Positions 1 through 7,088 of a DNA stretch of 64,000 nt are shown piece after piece (position 1 is the first letter of the stretch; each line of letters begins with the position of its first letter). The notes below the pieces were generated by a model that ran no database searches, was not told the DNA's origin, and saw only the letters and a list, made by a program, of their open reading frames with translations. Source of the stretch: Bacillus sp. EAC (GTDB taxonomy: Bacteria; Bacillota; Bacilli; Bacillales; Bacillaceae_G); the NCBI RefSeq assembly GCF_002156875.1, contig NZ_NCSY01000003.1, positions 1 to 64,000 of the forward strand. The letters are read 5' to 3'. Position numbers and translations under genes: made by a program.

Positions 1-27
1 AACTAACGCGCCAGTTAGTTCAATAAG
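1..27. repeat. Palindromic cassette repeat R1
   Basis: The copy has arms AACTAAC and GTTAGTT around the core GCGCCA, followed by the flank CAATAAG. It begins at the first base of the window, so the array probably continues to the left. It lies 58 bases beyond the stop codon of the minus-strand gene 86-271. Confidence 0.9.
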
Positions 28-85
28 AAGTAATTCGATGTTTGTACGAAACCGGGAAAGCCTAAAACTAAACCAAGTAGCTCCA

Positions 86-271
86 TTACTTGTTAGATTT
101 CTTAATTTCCTCAGTTAAAAGATTTAAATTTTCTTCAATCCTATCCAATTGACTCCTGCGTTTCTTATTAGTACGGAAATATGAAACTATAAGGATTATA
201 ATAAAAGCGAAAAATCCTAAAATTACAAGTTGATAAATAATGTCCCCTACATTAATTGATGAACTATTCAT
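86..271 (-). CDS. Small single-pass membrane protein, DUF4083-like
   Basis: The product is about 61 residues. A short polar N-terminus is followed by one hydrophobic helix (VGDIIYQLVILGFFAF region) and a basic, coiled-coil-like tail ending LLTEEIKKSNK. This layout fits the DUF4083 family of small Bacillus membrane proteins, whose function is unknown. I chose the ATG at 271 because GGAGG at 283-287 precedes it by 11 bases; an upstream in-frame TTG overlaps that ribosome binding site. It is the leftmost complete gene of the repeat-bounded array, in the same orientation as the next seven genes. Confidence 0.7.
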   Translation of the reverse strand: MNSSSINVGDIIYQLVILGFFAFIIILIVSYFRTNKKRRSQLDRIEENLNLLTEEIKKSNK

Positions 272-349
272 TAATTTTGTTTCCTCCAATATAAATTACT
301 TTTTACAGTTTATCACATTGTTGTTAATCAAAACTTAAGTAAAGTGAAA

Positions 350-376
350 AAGGAGCTGAATGATCATCAGCTCCTT
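350..376 (-). terminator. Intrinsic terminator after the 2H phosphoesterase gene
   Basis: A 10-base perfect stem (AAGGAGCTGA / TCAGCTCCTT) with a 7-base loop ends, in minus-strand reading, in a U-rich tract. It lies beyond repeat R2, so a transcript of gene 419-928 passes through the repeat before terminating. Confidence 0.8.
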
Positions 377-387
377 TGCAACTTTTC

Positions 388-414
388 AACTAACGCGCTC
401 GTTAGTTCAATAAG
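388..414. repeat. Palindromic cassette repeat R2
   Basis: Arms AACTAAC / GTTAGTT surround a variant core GCGCTC, with the flank CAATAAG. It ends four bases before the stop codon of gene 419-928. Confidence 0.9.
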
Positions 415-418
415 GATT

Positions 419-928
419 TTACGTTAATTCAATTTTAAATTCGATTTTTGAACTTTCATCTTCCTCGATTATTTCAACCGTTAATTCTGAAATTCTTGTA
501 TTAAATATGTAATTAAAATCTTGTGTTTCATCAATAACTTTTTCAAACTGTTCCTTTTTATTTATTCTTCCAACGGTAATATGAGGAATATAACTAACAT
601 TCCTATATAGAAAGTCTTTTAATATACCCGTGTATAGCCTATCATGTAATTCAATTAGTACGTCATTTCCTTTTTTGACATTAAGAAATAAATATTGATT
701 ATTATTCCCTGTTATTCCTTGTAAGGTAAGTTCAAATGGACTCACGTAAGCTACAGCTTCTTTAATATGTTTCATTAAATCCTCTTTAACTATAGAACTT
801 GTAAATGGGAAAACAAGTGAGATATGTGGCAGGATTAAATCGTGCAAACTATCATATTTCTTTCTAACTTCATTAATTTTTTCTATATTATCAAATTGTG
901 GAATTATACAAATCGATCTATTAATCAT
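419..928 (-). CDS. 2H phosphoesterase superfamily protein (2'-5' RNA ligase-like)
   Basis: The 169-residue protein carries the two hallmark HxTx-type motifs of the 2H phosphoesterases: HISL at residues 35-38 and HITV at 116-119. Each sits on a hydrophobic strand preceded by proline. Family members hydrolyse or ligate 2',5' or cyclic 2',3' phosphodiester bonds in RNA and nucleotides; the substrate here cannot be read from sequence. The length fits a single-domain, YjcG-like enzyme without a signal peptide. The ATG start follows AAAGGAG with good spacing. It is a separate cassette from the second 2H protein next to it, and the two share little sequence beyond the motifs. Confidence 0.82.
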   Translation of the reverse strand: MINRSICIIPQFDNIEKINEVRKKYDSLHDLILPHISLVFPFTSSIVKEDLMKHIKEAVAYVSPFELTLQGITGNNNQYLFLNVKKGNDVLIELHDRLYTGILKDFLYRNVSYIPHITVGRINKKEQFEKVIDETQDFNYIFNTRISELTVEIIEEDESSKIEFKIELT

Positions 929-992
929 TGAAAATGCTCCTTTTCAAGCTCTTATTAATTAATTCCATAAGCATCACTTTAAGTCCTTGTTC

Positions 993-1075
993 AACAAACA
1001 GCTATTTACTTCAAAAAAATAGAGCTGCCATAGCAACTCGTGATCTTGAACTAACGCGCCAGTTAGTTCAATAAG
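993..1075. repeat. Cassette repeat R3 with a probable degenerate partner dyad
   Basis: The canonical dyad with core GCGCCA is at 1049-1068, flank to 1075, ten bases before the stop of gene 1086-1625. A decayed dyad, AACAAAC then TTACTT, starts at 993, exactly 56 bases upstream. That is the same spacing as the clearer double copy at 2315/2371. The canonical dyad is certain; the partner is inferred. Confidence 0.75.
1022..1039 (-). terminator. Intrinsic terminator with one G-U pair
   Basis: In minus-strand reading GAGTTGC pairs with GCAGCTC, with one wobble pair, followed by a run of seven T. It lies just beyond repeat R3 and serves gene 1086-1625. Its sequence resembles the terminator attached to the repeat at 15689. 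Confidence 0.65.
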
Positions 1076-1085
1076 TTTCTACAGT

Positions 1086-1625
1086 TTAACTTTGATACTT
1101 TAAAGGAATATCTATGTATTTTATGTATTTATTAGGCTCTATCTCTTGATATACCCTTAAAAAATTCACCATAAATGTTGGATAAGGAATTAATTCATTT
1201 TCAGCTTTTTTAGCCATTTCATCTAATTCTTCAACTGTTAATCCATAATTTGATTGTCCTAATGTTAAATGTGGTACAAAGTTTTCAAGCTCTAAATATT
1301 TCTTAATTAAATCTTCTGAAGGAGAAATTGCTTGAACAAGTTTATTATGTAAATTGTGTATTTCTGTAGATTCAACACTTAAAAAAAGTACACTTTTACC
1401 AAAGAACTTAGGCTTATGTAGTGATACTTCGAAAGGTGGAAAATCTTCACAAACTTTCATAACTTGAATTAACCAATCTTTATCGGATGTTAAACCACCT
1501 TGTGCTTTTATTGTTATATGTGGTTCAACTACATTAGTTAGAGCATTATTCCCCCATTGGTGTTGGAATTTGATAGTTCTTTCCATATATTCATCTGGTG
1601 CGACTATTCCAATAAAATACTGCAT
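1086..1625 (-). CDS. 2H phosphoesterase superfamily protein (second, divergent)
   Basis: The 179-residue protein has HITI at residues 36-39 and HLTL at 119-122, the paired active-site motifs of the 2H superfamily. Its N-terminus MQYFIGIVAP is typical of the 2'-5' RNA ligase family. The likely role is hydrolysis or transfer at 2',3'-cyclic or 2',5'-linked phosphates in the cytosol; the true substrate is unknown. The ATG follows GGAGG at good spacing, and a TATAAAT at 1647-1653 (minus strand) is a plausible -10 box, so the cassette may carry its own promoter. Terminator and repeat lie on each side. Confidence 0.82.
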   Translation of the reverse strand: MQYFIGIVAPDEYMERTIKFQHQWGNNALTNVVEPHITIKAQGGLTSDKDWLIQVMKVCEDFPPFEVSLHKPKFFGKSVLFLSVESTEIHNLHNKLVQAISPSEDLIKKYLELENFVPHLTLGQSNYGLTVEELDEMAKKAENELIPYPTFMVNFLRVYQEIEPNKYIKYIDIPLKYQS

Positions 1626-1712
1626 TTATTTCCTCCAAATATACTTATTTATACTAATATTTCTCATTAAATATTAATTTCCCTCTAATTACTTAACTAC
1701 TAAAATAAAAAA

Positions 1713-1732
1713 GAGATGCCCCAAGACATCTC
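1713..1732 (-). terminator. Intrinsic terminator after the Nudix gene
   Basis: In minus-strand reading GAGATG and CATCTC form a six-base stem with an eight-base loop, followed by a run of T. It lies 12 bases beyond repeat R4. Confidence 0.75.
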
Positions 1733-1744
1733 CAATTAATATGT

Positions 1745-1770
1745 AACTAAAGCGCCAGTTAGTTGAATAA
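1745..1770. repeat. Palindromic cassette repeat R4
   Basis: The dyad AACTAAA-GCGCCA-GTTAGTT is followed by GAATAA, which directly abuts the stop codon of gene 1771-2241. The left arm ends in A instead of C, as in R6 and the copy at 15689. Confidence 0.9.
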
Positions 1771-2241
1771 TTATCTAATAAATGGCTTATTGTTATGTCT
1801 TAATAATAAATCTTCAAATTCCGGTTTCTGATTTTCCCAGATATCAGGTAATGAGCTGAGTGGGAAATATTTCAAACTTAATGATTCTTCATTACTAAGA
1901 TCTATTGCACCATCATAATCTTTGCAAATAAAAGTTATTTTCAATACTGCAGCTTGATCACCATTCGGAAATGTACACTCATGTTCAGTACCTGAATAAA
2001 TACCCAATAACTCCAAATTACCTAAATTTAATCCAGTTTCTTCAAATGCTTCTCTTCTTACTGTATCAACTACTTTTTCCCCAAGCTCCATGAATCCTCC
2101 TGGATATCCCCATTTATTAATATCAGAGCGTAGTTGTAATAGAACACGTTCTTCAGAATCAATAATAAATACTCCAGAAGCAACCATTATTATTTTATTT
2201 TTCCCTACAAAACTTCTAATATATTGTATGTAATCACCCAT
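1771..2241 (-). CDS. Nudix hydrolase
   Basis: The 156-residue protein has an intact Nudix box: G49, E55, R63, E64, E67, E68 and G70 match GX5EX7REUXEEXGU exactly, so the metal-binding catalytic glutamates are present. Nudix enzymes cleave nucleoside diphosphates linked to another moiety; the substrate cannot be predicted here. The N-terminal VASGVFIIDSEERVLLQLRS strand region is typical of the small housecleaning type. There is no signal peptide. The ATG start follows AAGGAG. It lies between repeats R4 and R5 as a single-gene cassette. Confidence 0.9.
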   Translation of the reverse strand: MGDYIQYIRSFVGKNKIIMVASGVFIIDSEERVLLQLRSDINKWGYPGGFMELGEKVVDTVRREAFEETGLNLGNLELLGIYSGTEHECTFPNGDQAAVLKITFICKDYDGAIDLSNEESLSLKYFPLSSLPDIWENQKPEFEDLLLRHNNKPFIR

Positions 2242-2314
2242 TGTAATCTCCTTTATAACTATTTAAGGTAACTTTACCATAAATAACATATTATTTATTG
2301 AATTTTTAAAATTT

Positions 2315-2397
2315 AACTAAACCGCCAGTTAGCACAAAAAAAAGACTGTCGAAACAGTCAATTACTATTGAACTAACGCGCCAGTTAGTTGAATAAG
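2315..2397. repeat. Composite repeat: two dyads around a terminator (R5)
   Basis: A partly decayed dyad AACTAAA-CCGCCA-GTTAGCA (2315-2334) is followed by an A-run, a terminator hairpin (GACTGT / ACAGTC, 2344-2359) and a canonical dyad with core GCGCCA (2371-2390, flank to 2397). The starts of the two dyads are 56 bases apart. The same architecture recurs at 15630-15715. The hairpin acts as the minus-strand terminator for gene 2435-2764. Confidence 0.85.
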
Positions 2398-2434
2398 AAA
2401 AATTGTTTAATTAAATTTTTTGCTTGGCAGTATT

Positions 2435-2764
2435 TTAATTTCTCCACTTAATCTTTCTCAATTCTGCAACTACTGAATTCGCAATCTTTTCAAGGTATTT
2501 GTAAAAAATTTCATCTTTTTTAAATTGGCTACATAGGCAGTTACCAAAATCCTCATGATACATCAATTCAAAAAAGTAACCTTCTTTCTCTAATTTGCAA
2601 TGTCTAGACCAAATTCCATCATAATTTTCTTTTATCCCGAAATTAAGCTGGTTAGTTAAGATAGTCAGCAAAATATCAAAATCTTCCCATTGAAAAAGTT
2701 CCTCAAATTCAAAGTAAGTATAAACATTAGCTATGTTAGTATCGTATCTACGGATATTAACCAT
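2435..2764 (-). CDS. Hypothetical protein, cassette gene
   Basis: I do not recognise this 109-residue protein. It is soluble and acidic-aromatic in its first half (EFEELFQWEDFDILL). It contains a cysteine pair in DFGNCLCSQF and ends in a basic helix. No signal peptide or membrane segment is visible. A weak GGGAAATG-type context precedes the ATG. It occupies a cassette between R5 and R6. Only 57 bases separate its start from R6, with no terminator there, so it could be transcribed from upstream. Confidence 0.6.
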   Translation of the reverse strand: MVNIRRYDTNIANVYTYFEFEELFQWEDFDILLTILTNQLNFGIKENYDGIWSRHCKLEKEGYFFELMYHEDFGNCLCSQFKKDEIFYKYLEKIANSVVAELRKIKWRN

Positions 2765-2821
2765 TGAGCATTTCCCTCACAACCTTATAAACTCTTTCAA
2801 TATTTTAAAATCGATTTGTTC

Positions 2822-2848
2822 AACTAAAGCGCCAGTTAGTTCAATAGG
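2822..2848. repeat. Palindromic cassette repeat R6
   Basis: The dyad AACTAAA-GCGCCA-GTTAGTT has the flank CAATAGG. It lies 54 bases beyond the stop of gene 2903-3376. No hairpin terminator is joined to this copy. Confidence 0.88.
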
Positions 2849-2902
2849 ATTTTAAATAGGTATAGAACAAAATCAGAAATACTCATTATCTAATTTATAT
2901 TT

Positions 2903-3376
2903 TTAGTTAAAATAAGTACTATTTGCGGATTCACTAGTATTTTGTTTTTCAAAGCATGTAAGTACAAAATAACCTGCTGCTATTCCAATTATTGCAATTA
3001 GTGTAGATGTTGAATTTCCAAAATACCCTCCCATAATGTATTTGATTAATGGAAATTTCATAGAAATTATTTGTTTTAAATATAAGAACGGGGTAATAAC
3101 AAAATATAAGGCTGGAATTCCTAGTACAATAAATCTAACCCAATTGAATTTCCAAAGTCCCTGTTTGAGCAAGTTTTTAATATTATAAGGAATCGACAAT
3201 ATTGCTCCAATAATTAAAGGAAATAAAGTTTGAAATTTATAATAATCAAATAAATCATAAGTAATACTACTTTGCTTATATAGATTACTCTGATGCTTTA
3301 AACCCACTGAGATTACTACACCTAATATAATCAAATATAATAAATACGCTACTATACTTTTAATTTTATCTTCCAC
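2903..3376 (-). CDS. Four-helix membrane protein of unknown function
   Basis: The 157-residue protein has four predicted membrane segments: residues about 8-26 (AYLLYLIILGVVISVG), 48-66 (LFPLIIGAILSIP), 82-102 (IVLGIPALYFVITPFLYL) and 124-143 (LIAIIGIAAGYFVLTCF). Short polar loops separate them. I recognise no family. The ATG has an AAGGGGG ribosome binding site about seven bases upstream. A 212-base upstream region separates it from R7, enough for its own promoter. Confidence 0.65.
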   Translation of the reverse strand: MEDKIKSIVAYLLYLIILGVVISVGLKHQSNLYKQSSITYDLFDYYKFQTLFPLIIGAILSIPYNIKNLLKQGLWKFNWVRFIVLGIPALYFVITPFLYLKQIISMKFPLIKYIMGGYFGNSTSTLIAIIGIAAGYFVLTCFEKQNTSESANSTYFN

Positions 3377-3552
3377 ATAAATCCCCCTTGGCCTTTATTA
3401 ATCTAACTAAAATATTAAACAATTGAACCCATTTTCCCTTTATTCGACTAAAAATATGTTAGGTAATTATATAGTAGTACAAAAAAAAGATTTTTCTTTA
3501 CTGAATATTGTCTCTTTGAAAATAAATGTTGATATCTTGGAAATTAAAAAGA

Positions 3553-3570
3553 CTGTCTAAAATTAGACAG
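3553..3570 (-). terminator. Intrinsic terminator linked to repeat R7
   Basis: CTGTCTA pairs with TAGACAG around a four-base loop, with an A-run on the left that becomes a U-run in minus-strand reading. Its A5-GACTGTC context resembles the hairpin inside the composite repeat at 2344. Confidence 0.75.
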
Positions 3571-3588
3571 CCTTTTACTAACTTATAC

Positions 3589-3615
3589 AACTAACGCGCC
3601 AGTTAGTTGAATAAG
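3589..3615. repeat. Palindromic cassette repeat R7
   Basis: A canonical dyad with core GCGCCA and flank GAATAAG; CTTAT four bases outside the left arm nearly mirrors ATAAG on the right. It ends eight bases before the stop of gene 3624-4088. Confidence 0.9.
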
Positions 3616-3623
3616 GACTTGTA

Positions 3624-4088
3624 TTAGATATTAATTAGTAAAGTTCCATCTGAGTGAACTGTTACTAATGGTTTATCAGGATCGCTTTCTACAGTAAGAA
3701 TACTTTCTTTTCCAAGTACGTTTGATATTTTTTTCATAAAATCGAAAACTATATTAGCTTCAGACTCACTATTAACTTCTTTTGGATCAATATCGAACTC
3801 AATTTCATTTTCTGAAAAGAAATAGCAATTTATCAAAACACCTTTAATATTAATAGCCATCATAATACTGTGATTCTCTTTTTCTTTAAATAATTTATTA
3901 ACAGTTGTTTCTTTAAACTCCGATACTTGTCCATCCTTATATAAAACAATATTCCAGTGAGAACTATGGATGAATTCATATAATTTCTGCCACTCGTCTA
4001 AATCTACGTTAAACACATAAATATCTCTTAGACTTCCATCTACAAAAAATACCTGATCCATAACTCCGTTGCTAATGTTTCTATCCAT
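3624..4088 (-). CDS. Hypothetical soluble protein, cassette gene
   Basis: I do not recognise this protein of about 154 residues. It is acidic, with alternating strands and helices (WQKLYEFIHSSHWNIVLY) and a C-terminal strand pair (PLVTVHSDGTLLINI); a small immunity-like fold is possible but unproven. I chose the ATG at 4088 because GGGGA lies eight bases upstream; an upstream ATG at 4103 overlaps it. Only 41 bases lie between this start and R8, so the cassette has almost no room for a promoter and may depend on transcription through R8. Confidence 0.6.
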   Translation of the reverse strand: MDRNISNGVMDQVFFVDGSLRDIYVFNVDLDEWQKLYEFIHSSHWNIVLYKDGQVSEFKETTVNKLFKEKENHSIMMAINIKGVLINCYFFSENEIEFDIDPKEVNSESEANIVFDFMKKISNVLGKESILTVESDPDKPLVTVHSDGTLLINI

Positions 4089-4129
4089 ATGTACATTCCC
4101 CATAAAAGTATATTTTAATATCCTAATGC

Positions 4130-4156
4130 AACTAACGCGCCAGTTAGTTGCATAAG
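4130..4156. repeat. Palindromic cassette repeat R8
   Basis: The dyad with core GCGCCA extends outward symmetrically (ATGC before, GCAT after), giving 11-base arms. It lies 67 bases beyond the stop of gene 4224-4937 and has no attached terminator. Confidence 0.9.
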
Positions 4157-4223
4157 GTATTTAATTAAGTAGTACACGATTTTTATAAGTTATTATGACG
4201 TAAACGATCAGTTTAGTTAAATA

Positions 4224-4937
4224 TTATGATTGTTTTACAAAGACTTTTCCGATGTCCAAGTCCTTATTATTTGCTAATGATTGAATTAAAAAATGTATAC
4301 CTTCTATACCGCTACTTCCCAAATCAAAATATGTAATATATTTTTTTCTGTATTTCTTTATATACCGCATATAATTAATATATTTATCGCCTGATTTTTC
4401 GGATTCAAGATTCCAACTATCGTACGCTCTCTTTAGAGTATCAACTATAAGTTGTTTATCATCGTCACATTCAGTGCTATTTAGACTTACTTCAAGGCAT
4501 ATGTCTGATTCTATATAACCTGAATATTCCACTTCAAAGGGAAACATCTCAGAATCAACAACAATCGTCTTTTTCTTAGATTGCATTTTTATAGATTTAA
4601 TTGGAAAATCTTCACACCAGCTAAAAGTAATATCTATATCTTCTACATTATCAACCGGGCGAATAATTTTTTGGTCAGAAGTGCACCATTTAACGGTTAC
4701 TTCTCTACTGAAAGATCTCCAATCAACTGCACTAACTTTTGTATAACCATGTCCCTCTTTAGCAAATTTTGCACTGTTTTCATCGATTAATATGCCCCAC
4801 AAACAATTTGTAATGGATTCACCTAATAACTTTGTACCGCTTTCAGTAAGTTGTGTAATTAATTTTGATTTAAATGAAGGATGAAAATCATCCACAAATG
4901 TAAAATCAAGTTGTAGTTCCTTCTTCTTTCTTCCCAT
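4224..4937 (-). CDS. Hypothetical protein, cassette gene
   Basis: I do not recognise this protein of about 237 residues. It opens with a basic patch (MGRKKKELQL), continues as a soluble strand-rich protein with several cysteines (ITNCLWGILI, VKWCTSD, FSWCEDF), and ends in a tyrosine-rich basic helix (KYRKKYITYFDLG). I prefer the ATG at 4937, preceded by AAGAG; a GTG at 4946 is the alternative. It is the last minus-strand member of the array, with R9 89 bases upstream of its start. Confidence 0.6.
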   Translation of the reverse strand: MGRKKKELQLDFTFVDDFHPSFKSKLITQLTESGTKLLGESITNCLWGILIDENSAKFAKEGHGYTKVSAVDWRSFSREVTVKWCTSDQKIIRPVDNVEDIDITFSWCEDFPIKSIKMQSKKKTIVVDSEMFPFEVEYSGYIESDICLEVSLNSTECDDDKQLIVDTLKRAYDSWNLESEKSGDKYINYMRYIKKYRKKYITYFDLGSSGIEGIHFLIQSLANNKDLDIGKVFVKQS

Positions 4938-5026
4938 AAAGTTCACTCTTTCTTAGTAAATAAACTAAAACAAATTATACCTTAGTTTCTCATAAAAATA
5001 CTTTAATTTTTCATTATCGATTATGT

Positions 5027-5053
5027 AACTAACGCGCCAGTTAGTTGAATAAG
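5027..5053. repeat. Palindromic cassette repeat R9
   Basis: A canonical dyad with core GCGCCA and flank GAATAAG. It lies between the divergent starts of the last minus-strand cassette gene and the plus-strand gerA gene, closing the one-directional part of the array. Confidence 0.9.
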
Positions 5054-5128
5054 AGATATGTCTGAATCGTAAGGACAACTTAGCACATACTAAATATTGG
5101 GAATTAATGATTCAGTGACTAGAGGTGA

Positions 5129-6604
5129 ATGAAAATTAAACCAAGTGATGAACTAAACGCTACGATTAGTCTCAATAAGAATATCGAAGTTATTAAAGAA
5201 ACATTGAATAACACGGCTGACTTGTCTATAAGACCACTTCAAATTGGTGGAGCTCAAAAGTACGAAGGTGTACTTTTATATATTGAAAATCTAGTTGATT
5301 CACAGGCTATTCGTGATAATATCATTTCACCTTTACTTCAAATTAGGAATTCAAATGAATTGGATCATCAAAACGTAATGAAAAGTTTAGCCTATCATCA
5401 TATTCAATCACCTTCAGTAGAAATTAGTCAGTCGATTAAAACGGCTGTAAATGGAATTGTAAGAGGGAAAACGCTCTTAATGGTTGCTGGGTTTGATCAA
5501 ATTGTCATAGCAGAAACCACTCAATGGCAACAACGATCAGTTGAACAAAGTAGCAGGCAACGTTCACCTGCCGGTCCCATGATTGGACTGTCAGAACAAT
5601 TAAAAGTGAACATAAATTTAATTCGAAATTTTATTCTTTCGCCAAATTTAGTTGTGGAAATGAAACAAATCGGACGTTTTGCACAGACGGACCTTTCCAT
5701 CGTCTATTTAAAAGATAAAGTGGATACGATTGCGTTGGAGGAAGTTCGATCACGGATTGATTTATTAGATGTCGAATACGTTTTAGAATCGAGAGTGATA
5801 GAAGATGTTTTGGAAGGAAGGAAGAAATCCATTTTCCCTCTTGTTTTCAACACAGAAATGCCTGACATCGCAGCTGCTGCCTTATACGAAGGTAGAATAG
5901 CGGTATTAGTAAATGGTACTCCACAAGCTATCATTGTTCCCTCATTATTTGTTCAGTATATGGCAGAACCGAATGAATACTATACCAAAAACGGTAGACT
6001 CTCAAATCGATTTATCTTGTTTTTTTGTTACTTTTTGTCAATCCTCTTGCCAGGTATCTATGTTGCGGTTGCTAATTTTCATGAAGATTGGCTTCCTATA
6101 AAATTTGCCAAAAAATATTTTACACATTCAGAAACCATTCTCCCTTTTTTTGGGGAAGTGTCACTGTTGCTGCTCATATTATACATAATGAGTTTAATAT
6201 CCTTTCGAATTCAAACGGATTTAATTATTGTGGCTTCGTTGGTTGGAACTATGGTTATTAGTACGACAGCCGTCGATGCCAATTTAATCCATTCATTAAG
6301 TTTGATTATTGTAGGTATTTCATTTCTAACCAATATGTTGTTTGCTACTGGAGGCATGAATAATGCTGCATTCAGTTTGAGATTTTTATTTTTAATCTTC
6401 GGTAGTTTTTTTGGTTTAACTGCAATCGGAATCGGAGTCATATTTTTGATTATTTATTTGTCTTTATTGCGTTCAGTCGGTGTGCCATATTTAGCACCAA
6501 TTATTCCATTTCGACCACAAGAATTCAAAGATGTATTTTATCGAGGTGATTTAAAGAAACTAATTAACAGTCCACACAAATATCCACATGACGATAAAGA
6601 ATAA
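5129..6604 (+). CDS. Spore germination receptor A-subunit (GerA family), solitary
   Basis: The 491-residue protein matches the GerAA type. It has a soluble N-terminal part of about 290 residues, including ARGxxLM-like NGIVRGKTLLMVAGF and the segment GPMIGLSEQLKVNINLIRN, followed by several membrane helices (IFLFFCYFLSILLPGIYVAV onward) and a basic cytosolic tail ending in an acidic hexapeptide. These proteins form inner-membrane germinant receptors with B and C subunits. No gerB or gerC partner follows here, so it is an orphan. AGAGG lies only three bases before the ATG, an unusually tight ribosome binding site. The gene is framed by repeats R9 and 6686-6719, on the opposite strand from the array. 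Confidence 0.88.
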   Translation: MKIKPSDELNATISLNKNIEVIKETLNNTADLSIRPLQIGGAQKYEGVLLYIENLVDSQAIRDNIISPLLQIRNSNELDHQNVMKSLAYHHIQSPSVEISQSIKTAVNGIVRGKTLLMVAGFDQIVIAETTQWQQRSVEQSSRQRSPAGPMIGLSEQLKVNINLIRNFILSPNLVVEMKQIGRFAQTDLSIVYLKDKVDTIALEEVRSRIDLLDVEYVLESRVIEDVLEGRKKSIFPLVFNTEMPDIAAAALYEGRIAVLVNGTPQAIIVPSLFVQYMAEPNEYYTKNGRLSNRFILFFCYFLSILLPGIYVAVANFHEDWLPIKFAKKYFTHSETILPFFGEVSLLLLILYIMSLISFRIQTDLIIVASLVGTMVISTTAVDANLIHSLSLIIVGISFLTNMLFATGGMNNAAFSLRFLFLIFGSFFGLTAIGIGVIFLIIYLSLLRSVGVPYLAPIIPFRPQEFKDVFYRGDLKKLINSPHKYPHDDKE

Positions 6605-6685
6605 CAGATTATGTAGTTTAGAAACAACATGGAAAAGGATCTTATAAAAGAATATTTTTTTTACATAATCCTTTTAACATTGATT

Positions 6686-6719
6686 CTTATGCAACTAACG
6701 CATGCGTTAGTTGCATAAG
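6686..6719. repeat. Perfect 34-base palindrome form of the cassette repeat
   Basis: From CTTATGCAACTAACGCA at 6686 to the mirrored end at 6719 every base pairs, with core GCATGC. This is the longest and only fully symmetric copy; it shows that the outer CTTAT / ATAAG bases belong to the element. It lies 81 bases after the gerA stop codon. Confidence 0.92.
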
Positions 6720-6837
6720 TACCCTTCATTAGATAAAAAAATGTTGTACTAATTAGTAACCATATGAGTACCATGGGAAATTACATAACTGTTCCAATTG
6801 CAAATGAGTATATTTTAAACCCAATAATATGGTTAAT

Positions 6838-6950
6838 GCTTCATCATTATTGTCGTATACAGCTACATGGAGTCCTTTGGAAGCAACTTGTTATGCAATC
6901 TGATTTTCTAAAACATCACTACCTGCAATAGTTACATTATTATAATTCAT
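6838..6950 (-). pseudogene. Decayed N-terminus of a 3-hydroxyacyl-CoA dehydrogenase gene
   Basis: In minus-strand reading from an ATG at 6950 the product begins MNYNNVTIAGSDVLENQIA, then meets TAA and continues QVASKGLHVAVYDNN. The intact gene at 8677-9573 begins MKYHNVTVAGSGVLGSQIAY and continues QIAFKGFNVAVYDIN. The ribosome binding region upstream is also nearly identical. The in-frame stop, the damaged GxGxxG loop and the loss of homology after about 38 codons show that it is a remnant of a duplicated copy. Confidence 0.85.
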
Positions 6951-7088
6951 AGGAATTCTCCTTTTTTATATACCTAGTCATTACTTATTTATTTTGAAAG
7001 ACATTTTCCTAAATAACGTTGGTTACGGTCATATCAGAAAAATAAAGAAACAAAAGTATGCGTCGATCCAGCTGGTTCATAAATTACA

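Noticed and set aside
1-5053. CRISPR-like reading of the regularly repeated palindromes
   Set aside because: Intervals between repeats are gene-sized and coding, not uniform 30-40 base spacers, and no cas gene is present.
5704-6441. Long minus-strand open frames inside gerA
   Set aside because: They are frame shadows without ribosome sites or recognisable products.
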